Assembly: GCA_017523755.1 (NCBI GenBank)
Contig: JAFWWA010000033.1
Coordinates: 1-35,888 of the forward strand
From: Christensenellaceae bacterium
GTDB lineage: Bacteria; Bacillota; Clostridia; Christensenellales; Christensenellaceae
Direction of reading: 5' to 3'
DNA: 35,888 nt
Below are positions 22,358-30,285 of the stretch, one piece after another. The position numbers and the translations under genes are program-made. The notes beneath the pieces are model-generated. The model worked only from the letters and a program-made list of their open reading frames with translations. It was not told the origin of the DNA and did no database searches. The number at the start of each line of letters is the position of its first letter. The stretch's first letter is position 1.

Positions 22358-23263
22358 ATGGAGCACCTCATATCGAACATACAGAGATTCTCCGTGGACG
22401 ACGGCCCGGGGATAAGGACCACCGTGTTCATGATGGGCTGCCCCTTAAGCTGCATATGGTGCCACAATCCTGAATGCATCACGGGAAAGAGGAAACTTTT
22501 TAATGACAGCCTCAAGTGCGCGCACTGCGGAAGATGCATCGGGACATGCAAAAACGGTGCTCTTTCTGTAAAGGACGGAGATATAGAGGTAGACCGTGAA
22601 AAATGCACCGGATGCCTTACGTGCGTGAGTGCCTGCCCGACCGGAGCGATGTCGGTGACTGGCAGAGAGTATACGAAAGAAGAGCTTATTGATACTCTCA
22701 TGCAGGATGAGCCTTTCTTCAGGAAGAGCGGGGGAGGGGTAACCTTCTCGGGAGGAGAGCCGCTTCTCCATACGGACTATCTTCTTCCCGTCATAAAGGA
22801 CCTGAAAGAAAGAGGCATAAGCATAATATTTGATACCTGCGGGCACGTTCCGTACGGCCGCATAAGGGAAGTGCTCCCGTATACCGACGCCTTCCTCTTT
22901 GATATAAAGGGGATGGATAAAGAAAAGCATATGGAGAACACCGGAGCGTCAAATGAGATCATACTCGAGAATCTTATAAAGCTGTCGCGTGATGGAGTGA
23001 GGATATTCGTAAGGATGCCTGTCATAAAAGGGGCGAATGCTGATGCCGATGAGATAAAAAATGCAGCGGAGCTCATAGCCTCCCTTGACAATATCGCTGA
23101 GGCGGATATACTTCCGTATCACGCCTACGGCACTCTGAAATACGCGAGATATGGCATAAAGATGTGCCACAGGGAGCTTGTTGCTCCGGACACGGAAGAG
23201 CTCATATCGTACAGGAACATACTTGAGGAACACGGGATCAGGGCCGTGATAAAAAACCTGTGA
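22358..23263 (+). CDS. Glycyl radical enzyme activating enzyme (radical SAM)
   Basis: Radical SAM protein of 301 residues that abstracts hydrogen from the glycine of the enzyme encoded just upstream. The SAM cluster motif is C28-x3-C32-x2-C35 (CPLSCIWC), preceded by the DGPGIRTTVF block of this family. An inserted ferredoxin-like domain (about 48-95) has two CxxCxxCxxxC motifs (CAHCGRCIGTC and CTGCLTCVSAC), as in activases of the dehydratase and decarboxylase groups but not in PflA. SGGEPLL binds SAM. The start is 1 bp after the upstream stop, so expression is coupled. Confidence 0.94.
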   Translation: MEHLISNIQRFSVDDGPGIRTTVFMMGCPLSCIWCHNPECITGKRKLFNDSLKCAHCGRCIGTCKNGALSVKDGDIEVDREKCTGCLTCVSACPTGAMSVTGREYTKEELIDTLMQDEPFFRKSGGGVTFSGGEPLLHTDYLLPVIKDLKERGISIIFDTCGHVPYGRIREVLPYTDAFLFDIKGMDKEKHMENTGASNEIILENLIKLSRDGVRIFVRMPVIKGANADADEIKNAAELIASLDNIAEADILPYHAYGTLKYARYGIKMCHRELVAPDTEELISYRNILEEHGIRAVIKNL

Positions 23264-23276
23264 CAGGACGGTCATT

Positions 23277-23714
23277 ATGGAAAATATCATCATTGATGAA
23301 GAACGGATAACGAAGGAAGAGTATGTAAACTTTCTTAAAAGGACCGATCTCGGAAGCCAGTATCCGCTTGAAAGATTCGACTCGCGTATAGAAAAACTCG
23401 TTAAGAACGTACAGATAAGCCTCACGGCGAGGAACGGCGAAGGACTTCTCGTGGGAGCGCTCTTCGGGCTCACCGACTATGCCTACTGGCTCTATGTGAC
23501 TGATCTCGGAGTGGACAGGGAGTATCTGAGGCAGGGGATAGGCACCAGGCTCATGAAGAAAGCCCATGAACTGGCGGGAGGAGAGAAGGATATAGCTGTA
23601 TATCTCATAGCGAACGAGAACGCGGTGCCCTTCTATACGAGCCTGGGGATGAAAAAGTCTAAGGATGTGATGCGGTTCAATCACATCGACTGGACGGAAT
23701 TCACTGTTAAGTGA
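23277..23714 (+). CDS. GNAT family N-acetyltransferase
   Basis: Protein of 145 residues with the GNAT fold, transferring an acetyl group from acetyl-CoA to an amine. Motif A is LYVTDLGVDREYLRQGIGTR (about 65-84), with the CoA pyrophosphate loop RQGIGTRL, followed by the N-E-N-A-V-P-F-Y-x-S-L-G-M motif B. It lies 13 bp after the activase in the same direction, so it is probably in the glycyl radical operon, though its acceptor is unknown and it may only be a passenger. Confidence 0.88.
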   Translation: MENIIIDEERITKEEYVNFLKRTDLGSQYPLERFDSRIEKLVKNVQISLTARNGEGLLVGALFGLTDYAYWLYVTDLGVDREYLRQGIGTRLMKKAHELAGGEKDIAVYLIANENAVPFYTSLGMKKSKDVMRFNHIDWTEFTVK

Positions 23715-23746
23715 CGACTGTAAGAAATATATATGGATAAATAAGA

Positions 23747-23779
23747 AATGCTGCAGACTGATATGCCTGCAGCGTTTTT
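23747..23779. terminator. Bidirectional terminator between convergent operons
   Basis: GCTGCAG (23750-23756) pairs with CTGCAGC (23767-23773), followed by TTTTT on the plus strand (23775-23779) and an A/T-rich run on the minus strand. It separates the GNAT gene from the convergent amidohydrolase gene. Confidence 0.8.
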
Positions 23780-23808
23780 GTATCCGTTAAGGGCGTGTCA
23801 TAAATATA

Positions 23809-24978
23809 TCAGAAGGGTATCCCGTCCTTATACAGCTTCGGATAGACTTCGGTCGCGTTGCGCCAGAGCACGGCGTTCGCGAGATCAATAGCGTCGGCTT
23901 CCGTTATGTAATCCTTTTCAAGAAGCCTGTCAAGGAATCTTCCAAGAACATCCTTCGTGTACATGACTCCAAGCCATACGTTCTCGGGGCCGCCTCCGCC
24001 GTCGGTGCCGTAGAGGACCTTGGTGTAGGGAGCTGTCTCGAATATCATCGGGAGCGCTGTCTCAAGGGCATAGCCGGCATGAGGAGTGAATTCGGAGAAA
24101 TCGAGATATACCTGCGGGAACTGGGATGCAAGTATACCTATCTCGCGGCAGTAGGGATATCCGCCGTGGAGGAGTACCGTCGTGACCTTCCTTGAGAGCT
24201 CCTCGTTGAACAGGTCTGTTAAAAGTATCGGATTCACGACACGAAGATCGGCATAGGGCACGTCCCCGTATCCGGTGTGTATCTGCAGGGGATAGCCGAA
24301 CTCGAGGCAGAATTCAAGACCCTTATGCAGCATGTAGTCGCGCCATGTCTTTTCTGAGGCACGGTCGTTCCTGTCACTCATGAAAGAATCGTATGCCTTT
24401 TTTGCCTGGGCGTCGTCGGGACATGTTACCGCGAGCCCCGTGAAATACGCTATGACCGACTTTACGGCTATGATGTCGAACTTCTCTGCCTGAGCCAGCA
24501 TGTTCGCGCGCCATTTTGCAAGGAAGTCCTCAAAGGAGAGTTTCTCCTTAAGAAGGAGGTTGGCCACTATCTCGATACGGATTATGCGGCCGATCTTTAT
24601 TTCCGGCTCCATGAGCTCTATAAAGGTCTCGGCATCCTTATCGGTCCTGTAGTTTCCCTTCCAGTAGGCGGTTATAGGGGAATCGAGGTCACATATGAGC
24701 GCCTTTATGTTCGCGTCTTTCATGAAGGCGTCGATATAGCCTTTCGGATCCTCATCATAGCGTCTGTTCCTCTCCTTTATGACTTCCTCAGCTGACGCGC
24801 CTTCCATCCCGAAGAACTTCGATATGCGGGATATGAACATCTTATAGGCTATCATGCTGTGAACATGCTTTTCGTCGATCGGATAATCGGATATCGTGAA
24901 ATTCATGTCCCTTCTGGTGTTGTTAACGGTCATTATATGCATGTGGTTGTCTATGACCGGCAGTCTGCTCAGATCCAT
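23809..24978 (-). CDS. Amidohydrolase-2 family protein
   Basis: Metal-dependent TIM-barrel hydrolase or decarboxylase of 389 residues, amidohydrolase superfamily (Amidohydro_2 type). Likely metal ligands are His12 and His14 (DNHMH), His234 (QIHTGYGD), His271 (LHGGYPY) and Asp326 (YGTDGGGG), in the usual order. Such proteins hydrolyse or decarboxylate cyclic or carboxylated compounds; some resemble the N-terminal part of FluG. It is the last gene of an operon read from 27442, after two SDR-like genes and a ketopantoate reductase-like gene, and begins 33 bp after the degenerate SDR. The substrate is not assignable. Confidence 0.85.
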   Translation of the reverse strand: MDLSRLPVIDNHMHIMTVNNTRRDMNFTISDYPIDEKHVHSMIAYKMFISRISKFFGMEGASAEEVIKERNRRYDEDPKGYIDAFMKDANIKALICDLDSPITAYWKGNYRTDKDAETFIELMEPEIKIGRIIRIEIVANLLLKEKLSFEDFLAKWRANMLAQAEKFDIIAVKSVIAYFTGLAVTCPDDAQAKKAYDSFMSDRNDRASEKTWRDYMLHKGLEFCLEFGYPLQIHTGYGDVPYADLRVVNPILLTDLFNEELSRKVTTVLLHGGYPYCREIGILASQFPQVYLDFSEFTPHAGYALETALPMIFETAPYTKVLYGTDGGGGPENVWLGVMYTKDVLGRFLDRLLEKDYITEADAIDLANAVLWRNATEVYPKLYKDGIPF

Positions 24979-25011
24979 ATGTCTTGCTCCTTTGTTTGAT
25001 GATTTGAATAT

Positions 25012-25662
25012 TTACCAGGGGATCTCTCTTCCCCTTGCGTCCCTTATGACGAGCCTTCTTTCGTCCTGGCATCTCGGGTCTCCGTCGTCGTCACAGCGGT
25101 CCCTTAAAAGGTACCCGAAGGCCGAAGCCGCTGAAAGCTCTGCAGGCACCCTGTCATACATAGGATCGAACATCCTGAAGGTATACCCGAGGGGAAGGAG
25201 CTTATTCACAAAAGTGCTCACTGTATTGTTGAGAGCAGCCCTTGCCATGGCGTATCCGTACCCTTTTGTCCTGCTGTTCCAGTTGACTGACGACTCTTCG
25301 GTATTTATGAACACTATCCTTTTTAAGGGGCAGTCTTCTCCCGGCTCCGTGTCCTCCATCACAGATATGACCTGCTCGAGATATCTCACGGGCTTTATAT
25401 AGTTCTCGGTAAACGAGGCTGATATGGCCTCCCGGCTGAGGCCGTCCCTTACTCCCGCGTCGTCGGCAGGGGAGATGTATCTCGAAGTGTCTATGAACAT
25501 GCTGATGTGAGAGGGAAGATATGACAGAAGGTCTTCTCCTGTGCGCTCCTCACCTTCATATAAGCCTTCACCGAAGTACACGTTCCATCCGTTTTTCCTG
25601 AAGATATCCGCGAGAGCGGTGTCGAAACCGTTCTTTATGCATGTAAGGAAAACATTTTTCAT
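25012..25662 (-). CDS. Degenerate SDR-like protein, probably catalytically inactive
   Basis: Protein of 216 residues that follows the SDR pattern but has lost its key residues. The N-terminal TGxxxGxG cofactor loop is replaced by TCIKNGFDTA, there is no NNAG, and the YxxxK pair reads Tyr137-A-M-A-Arg141. The hydrophobic framework around that site (YGYAMARAALNNTVSTFVNKL) and YTFRMFDPMYDR afterwards still match the neighbouring SDR (KSALNMAIKILYNTLYD, YTFRIYHPGWVR). The ATG overlaps the stop of that SDR by one base, so the two proteins are made together. A GTG at 25674 is an alternative start. It may be a regulatory or structural partner subunit. Confidence 0.75.
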   Translation of the reverse strand: MKNVFLTCIKNGFDTALADIFRKNGWNVYFGEGLYEGEERTGEDLLSYLPSHISMFIDTSRYISPADDAGVRDGLSREAISASFTENYIKPVRYLEQVISVMEDTEPGEDCPLKRIVFINTEESSVNWNSRTKGYGYAMARAALNNTVSTFVNKLLPLGYTFRMFDPMYDRVPAELSAASAFGYLLRDRCDDDGDPRCQDERRLVIRDARGREIPW

Positions 25663-26384
25663 CAGAACACCCACTCTCTTTTCTGCCAGTCGGTCATGAC
25701 GAATCTCATCTCGTCAGGTCTGTCTTTCAGGAAATCGTCGACCGCGACAGCGGCGGAACAGTCGGGCGTGAGTCTTCCGGTCTCGGCAAGGGAACCGTCG
25801 GGCAGCTCGCGTCTGACCCAGCCCGGATGATAGATCCTGAAGGTATACCCCTCGTCATAAAGAGTGTTGTACAGGATCTTAATTGCCATATTGAGAGCGG
25901 ATTTGCTCATTGTATATCTGAAGCCGCTGCTCCTTCTCATGTTTATTATGCTTGAGACCTCGCTTGAGATGAAGCACATCCTTTTCATCTCTCCCCTGTC
26001 AAGAAGGGGAAGGAAGGTCTCCATCACTTTAAGAGCACCCAGGGAGTTCACCTGGAAGGAATAGTCAAGGAGCTCATAATCTATCGGCATGCTGCCCATT
26101 ATCTCGGAGGAGGGCGGGCCTCCCATGTATGCGGCGTCCGATACCGCCATATCGAGATGATCAGTCATTTTGCATACTGACTCATACGCATTCGTGATCG
26201 AGCTGTCGCTTGCGGTATCGAGCGTGACCGGGATGATACGTGGATCTTCGGCGGCTGCTTTTAACAGCAGGTCGTATTCTGTGTTGAACCTGCCCGCGAA
26301 AACGGTGAAGCCCTTTTTCGCCAGGGCCTTTGCCATCGCGAGGCCGAGACCGCGGTCGGCTCCGGTGATAAGTACTGTTTTCAT
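25662..26384 (-). CDS. SDR family oxidoreductase (not part of the seven-gene array)
   Basis: SDR of 240 residues with cofactor loop TGADRGLG (7-14), catalytic Tyr157 and Lys161 (YTMSK), and Ser residues at 140-145. NNAG is replaced by SDAA (82-85). An Arg in FAGRF after the second strand suggests NADP(H). It is only distantly related to the array SDRs: it has no N-terminal extension and no GHIAQ or GSQG. AAAGGA lies about 6 bp before the ATG. It sits 41 bp after a ketopantoate reductase-like gene and overlaps a degenerate SDR-like gene, suggesting a heteromeric oxidoreductase (inference). Confidence 0.88.
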   Translation of the reverse strand: MKTVLITGADRGLGLAMAKALAKKGFTVFAGRFNTEYDLLLKAAAEDPRIIPVTLDTASDSSITNAYESVCKMTDHLDMAVSDAAYMGGPPSSEIMGSMPIDYELLDYSFQVNSLGALKVMETFLPLLDRGEMKRMCFISSEVSSIINMRRSSGFRYTMSKSALNMAIKILYNTLYDEGYTFRIYHPGWVRRELPDGSLAETGRLTPDCSAAVAVDDFLKDRPDEMRFVMTDWQKREWVF

Positions 26385-26425
26385 GTCGTTCCTTTCCGAT
26401 GCTTATATATAGTATGATCTGATAT

Positions 26426-27442
26426 CTAGATTATATCATCAAAATCATAAATATTGTCATGTCCGGGCTGCATCTGACCTTTTTCGAACTGTTTAATTAT
26501 GGTTCGTATGAGATCGTTTACAGGCGTCGGGACACCTGTCTCGTCCCCTTTGTCGCATACGGCCCCGTTTATGGCGTCGACCTCGCAGGGCTTCCCGTTC
26601 CTTATATCCTGGAGCATCGAAGGAACTATGCCGCTGTGCTTTTTCATGGCAAGGGGCAGTATGGCAAGGGCAAAAGCCCTTTTAACGGGACCCCTGTAAT
26701 AGAACAGCTTCGTGATATCCTTCCCTTGGACCGGAGCGAACCTTATCCCTGAAGCTCTTGCCACATCGATGCACTCCTTCATGGCGGCGACGGCAGCCCT
26801 TTTCCCGACCGGATCCGTCGTCACGTCCCCGAAGGTGCCGCCCATCACAGTGGCAAGGCCTGAGAACGTGGCGTTTATGAGGAGCTTGGACCATCTTGCT
26901 CCCGTAAAGTCGTCCTCTACAATTACGGGGCACATCATCTCAAGAAGGGACTTCACTTTTTCGAACTGACTGCCGGTGATGCCCTCAGTCTTTCCCGTAT
27001 GGAACGACAGGCTGTCGGGACTGCTCATGAGCCGGACTGTGCCGGGTGAGACCAGCATCGCTCCCCACTCGACGGCGCATCCCATCGTATGTGAAGGCCC
27101 TATGACCTTCGCGATGCCGGACTCGGGGAGGCCGTTCTGCATCGTGACTACGACCCCGTCTTCCGCGAGAAAGCCCTTAAGGAAGGCAGCGGTGGTGCTG
27201 TTTTCAAGTGATTTCGTAAGAAGTATTATGACATCGTACCTGCCGGCCATCTCAGAGGGAAGATATGCGTTAACAGGCACCGTCATATCGACTGTCCCAG
27301 TGATCCTTGCCCCGTTTTTCCTTAAGGCCTCTATATGTTTCCTGTTCCTGGAGACGAGACCGATATCAGCCCCACCCTTTGAAAGGAAAGCACCAAGCAC
27401 CGTTCCTATAGAACCGGCACCGTAGATCAGATTCCTCATCAT
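26426..27442 (-). CDS. Ketopantoate reductase (PanE/ApbA) family protein
   Basis: Protein of 338 residues in the 2-dehydropantoate 2-reductase family, NADPH-dependent reduction of a 2-keto acid. The Rossmann motif GAGSIG is at 8-13, MQNG at 101-104, and Lys186 (WSKLLIN) is in the position of the catalytic lysine, with a helical ApbA_C domain after it. Many family members are not pantothenate enzymes. With no pantothenate genes nearby and SDR and amidohydrolase genes in the same operon, a catabolic role on another keto acid is likely. GGAGG lies about 5 bp before the first of two ATGs. First gene of its operon, with a strong promoter. Confidence 0.87.
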   Translation of the reverse strand: MMRNLIYGAGSIGTVLGAFLSKGGADIGLVSRNRKHIEALRKNGARITGTVDMTVPVNAYLPSEMAGRYDVIILLTKSLENSTTAAFLKGFLAEDGVVVTMQNGLPESGIAKVIGPSHTMGCAVEWGAMLVSPGTVRLMSSPDSLSFHTGKTEGITGSQFEKVKSLLEMMCPVIVEDDFTGARWSKLLINATFSGLATVMGGTFGDVTTDPVGKRAAVAAMKECIDVARASGIRFAPVQGKDITKLFYYRGPVKRAFALAILPLAMKKHSGIVPSMLQDIRNGKPCEVDAINGAVCDKGDETGVPTPVNDLIRTIIKQFEKGQMQPGHDNIYDFDDII

Positions 27443-27472
27443 AAACCTCCAACAAGTAATATGCTTATAGAG

Positions 27473-27501
27473 AGTATATTTAGCCCGCGATGTAAAGTCA
27501 A
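27473..27501 (-). promoter_or_regulatory. Promoter of the ketopantoate reductase/SDR/amidohydrolase operon
   Basis: On the minus strand TTGACT (27496-27501) and TATACT (27473-27478) are 17 bp apart, close to consensus, about 30 bp upstream of the start codon. Confidence 0.75.
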
Positions 27502-27513
27502 ACCGGGGAAAAG

Positions 27514-27543
27514 AAAAGCGGGTGCATTTAAAGCACCCGTTTT
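27514..27543 (-). terminator. Terminator of the GH43-like gene
   Basis: CGGGTGC (27519-27525) pairs with GCACCCG (27533-27539), flanked by AAAA and TTTT. On the minus strand it ends in CTTTTCTTTT. It lies between the GH43-like stop and the next promoter. Confidence 0.75.
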
Positions 27544-27617
27544 AGGAAAGCTGAGTGGATGGAACATACCGATCCGGTCTTCCGGTACAGGCAGCTGCCT
27601 GCCATCTGATCCTGTTA

Positions 27618-28520
27618 TTATTCGGAAGCCGTGGGGATCGCTATGATATGGTCATCGTCCAGGAAGACTATCTTCTCGGTGCACATCTCACGTCCGAAGT
27701 TCCTGGTCCTGTCTTTTCTGTGACGGCCGTATGTCACATAGTACTCTCCGTTGTACTCGGTCACGCACCCGTGCCCGCATCCGGTTATATTGTTCATTCC
27801 CTGGAGCAGTATGTTGTCATGATCATAGTCGAGAGGCATGATATACGGTCCCATCGGGTTCTTCGACCACGCGTACCTTATAGCGTATCTGTAGTCCAGA
27901 ACGTCGTATATCGCCCAGCTGAAAAGATATCTGTCGCCTATCTTTATGAGGTCCGGGGCTTCGTTGTATACCGACTTGATCTCGGCGGGCGTCGGTATGC
28001 TGTACTGACGGTAGATCATCTCTGAGAGACATTCCATCGGTCCGACGAACTCAGCGCTCTCGGGAGTGAGCTCTATCTCGCTCATCATGCATTTTCCCTG
28101 ACCGAAGGCAAGATAGATCTTCCCGTCGTCGGTCTTAAGGAAGCAGGGGTCTATCGTCTGGAAATCATAATCCTCTTTCGCTATAAGAGGCCTTCCCAGG
28201 AATTCCCTGTATGTCCCCATCGGGGTATCGCATACGGCTATGCCGATCTGCTGGTCGGCTACGAACGCGAAGTAATAATAGCCGTCCTTTTCCACCATCG
28301 AGGGAGCCCATGCTCCGCCGTGAGCCCACGGTATATCATCGAAATCGAGGATCTTCACGGGCTCGCTCCAGTGCTCGAGGTCAGTGGAGTGCCACATGAC
28401 GAAACCTGCCTGCCTTATGCCTGAGACCGCTGCTCCGCCTGTAGCGGACATATAGTAGTCGTTTCCGTCTTTTAAGATATACGGATCGCCTGCGTTTTCC
28501 TTTATTACGGGATTCTTCAT
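27618..28520 (-). CDS. Glycoside hydrolase family 43-like protein
   Basis: Five-bladed beta-propeller glycosidase of 300 residues, close to the minimal GH43 domain. These enzymes release arabinose or xylose (sometimes galactose) from plant glycans by inversion. The catalytic set is visible: general base Asp12 in GDPYI, pKa-modulating Asp124 in TIDPCF, and general acid Glu187 in NEAPDLI. WAPSMVEKDGYYYFAF is a typical blade. No signal peptide is present, so it acts inside the cell on imported oligosaccharides. It is divergent from a xylulokinase gene with abutting promoters, which fits xylose or arabinose release followed by phosphorylation. Confidence 0.9.
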   Translation of the reverse strand: MKNPVIKENAGDPYILKDGNDYYMSATGGAAVSGIRQAGFVMWHSTDLEHWSEPVKILDFDDIPWAHGGAWAPSMVEKDGYYYFAFVADQQIGIAVCDTPMGTYREFLGRPLIAKEDYDFQTIDPCFLKTDDGKIYLAFGQGKCMMSEIELTPESAEFVGPMECLSEMIYRQYSIPTPAEIKSVYNEAPDLIKIGDRYLFSWAIYDVLDYRYAIRYAWSKNPMGPYIMPLDYDHDNILLQGMNNITGCGHGCVTEYNGEYYVTYGRHRKDRTRNFGREMCTEKIVFLDDDHIIAIPTASE

Positions 28521-28592
28521 TTCTTACCTCTTTCCGAACGGCATAGTAAAACCGCTGTACGATGATATGCTGTTCTGTCCTTTGATACTTCG

Positions 28593-28622
28593 ATTATATC
28601 CTTTCCCGTATGCCCAGGTCAA
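28593..28622 (-). promoter_or_regulatory. Promoter of the GH43-like gene
   Basis: On the minus strand TTGACC (28617-28622) and TATAAT (28593-28598) are 18 bp apart. Its -35 directly abuts that of the divergent xylulokinase promoter. Confidence 0.7.
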
Positions 28623-28651
28623 TTGCCCGCGGGCGCCGTCTGTGGTATCAT
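28623..28651 (+). promoter_or_regulatory. Promoter of xylB with a palindromic operator candidate
   Basis: TTGCCC (28623-28628) and TATCAT (28646-28651) are 17 bp apart. A perfect palindrome GCCCGCGGGC (28626-28635) overlaps the -35 and spacer, where a bound repressor could block both divergent promoters. Confidence 0.55.
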
Positions 28652-28690
28652 TCAGGTATCAGATATGAAACTAGAAGGAGCGTATATGCC

Positions 28691-30166
28691 ATGTACTATA
28701 TAGGCGTCGACCTCGGAACCTCGTCGGTAAAGCTCATCCTTATGGATGCCGGTGGGGATATCATAAAGAGCGTTTCAAAGAGCTACCCCTTAAGCTTCCC
28801 AAGATCGGGCTGGTCGGAACAGGATCCGTATCAGTGGTTCGACAGGACCATGGAAGGCCTTCATGAACTGCTTGACGGCACGGACAGGAGCCTTGTCAGA
28901 GGCATGAGCTTCGGAGGACAGATGCATGGGCTCGTAGTGTTGGATGAGGACGACCGTGTGCTGCGCCCGGCTATTCTCTGGAACGACGGAAGGACTGGTA
29001 AGGAAACTGACTATCTGAATGATACGGTAGGGAAGGATTTCCTGTCGGCCCATACCGCGAATATAGCCTTTGCGGGCTTCACGGCTCCCAAGATCCTCTG
29101 GATGAGGGAGAATGAGCCGGAGCTTTTTAAAAGGATAAGGAAGATAATGCTGCCTAAGGACTATCTCCAGTACAGGCTCACGGGAGTTTTCGCTACTGAC
29201 GTGTCGGACGCTTCTGGCATGCTCCTGCTCGACGTGAAGAACAGGGCCTGGTCGGACGAGATGATACGCCTTCTTCAGATAGAGAAGGATATGCTGCCGG
29301 GGCTTTATGAGAGCAGTGAGATCACAGGAAAGCTGCTTCCCGGGATAGCTCAGGAGCTGGGACTTAAGGAAGTATACGTGACCGCGGGCGCCGGGGACAA
29401 TGCGGCGGCAGCCGTTGGGACCGGTACGATAGGCGAGGGAAGATGCAATATATCCCTCGGTACCTCGGGAACGGTGTTCATATCGAGCGGCAGCTTCAGG
29501 GTCGACGGCAACAATGCCCTCCATTCGTTCTGTCATGCGGACGGGAGCTGGCATCTGATGGGATGCATGCTTTCAGCGGCCTCATGTCTCAAATGGTGGA
29601 CGGAGGAGATACTTAAGTCGCCCGATTATGACGGGGAACAGAAGGATATCAGGGATCTCGGGAAGAACGAGGTCTATTTCCTGCCTTATCTCATGGGAGA
29701 GAGGTCTCCCCATAACGACCCTTATGCGAGGGGAGTCTTCGCAGGGATGACGATGAACACGAAAAGAGAGGACATGATGCAGGCTGTCATGGAGGGTGTG
29801 GCCTTTGCTTTAAGGGATTCCGTTGAGGTGGCAAGGAGCCTCGGCATAGATATCCCCGTCACAAGGATCTGTGGGGGAGGCTCAAAGAGCAGGCTCTGGG
29901 TCAGGATACTGGCAAACGTTCTGGGGATAGAAGTCGAGATACCGGAGCTCGACGAGGGACCGGGCCTTGGAGCCGCCATACTTGCGGCCGTAGCCCTGGG
30001 CGAATACGCTTCTATAGAGGAAGCGTGTAAAAAGATAGTAAGGGTGAAGGAAAGGATAGCTCCCGATCCTGTGCTCACAGAGCTCTACGACAGGAAGTAC
30101 AAGGTGTTTAAGGAGCTCTATCCCGCGATGAAGCCGGCGTTCACTCTGATGCACGACGCGCTTTAA
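28691..30166 (+). CDS. xylB: Xylulokinase (FGGY family)
   Basis: FGGY carbohydrate kinase of 491 residues, phosphorylating D-xylulose to xylulose 5-phosphate for the pentose phosphate pathway. The N-terminal phosphate loop is GVDLGTSSVK (5-14). GGQMHG (75-80) is the xylulokinase substrate motif. WNDGRT follows, then catalytic Asp236 in GAGDNA, the GTSGT loop, and GGGSKSRLWVRILANVLGIE in the ADP-binding domain. AGAAGGAG lies 10 bp before the ATG at 28691. The open frame extends upstream to 28610, but that part overlaps the promoter. It is followed by an MFS transporter and is divergent from a GH43-like gene. Confidence 0.92.
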   Translation: MYYIGVDLGTSSVKLILMDAGGDIIKSVSKSYPLSFPRSGWSEQDPYQWFDRTMEGLHELLDGTDRSLVRGMSFGGQMHGLVVLDEDDRVLRPAILWNDGRTGKETDYLNDTVGKDFLSAHTANIAFAGFTAPKILWMRENEPELFKRIRKIMLPKDYLQYRLTGVFATDVSDASGMLLLDVKNRAWSDEMIRLLQIEKDMLPGLYESSEITGKLLPGIAQELGLKEVYVTAGAGDNAAAAVGTGTIGEGRCNISLGTSGTVFISSGSFRVDGNNALHSFCHADGSWHLMGCMLSAASCLKWWTEEILKSPDYDGEQKDIRDLGKNEVYFLPYLMGERSPHNDPYARGVFAGMTMNTKREDMMQAVMEGVAFALRDSVEVARSLGIDIPVTRICGGGSKSRLWVRILANVLGIEVEIPELDEGPGLGAAILAAVALGEYASIEEACKKIVRVKERIAPDPVLTELYDRKYKVFKELYPAMKPAFTLMHDAL

Positions 30167-30285
30167 AAGGTAAAGGTATTTTAAAAACACTTTATATATA
30201 AGGCGCGGATATAATATAATCATATAAAGAGTTACATGGCGGTTTTACGGAAAAATATCATTTGCACACAGGAAAGGACAGCTTT

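Noticed and set aside
26426..27442. True pantothenate-pathway panE
   Set aside because: The family assignment is sound, but no panB, panC or panD lies nearby and the operon partners are SDR and amidohydrolase genes, so I do not use the symbol panE.
28610..28690. 27-residue upstream extension of xylulokinase
   Set aside because: It spans the xylB -35 and -10 boxes. FGGY kinases begin close to the GVDLGTSS loop, as the ATG at 28691 gives.
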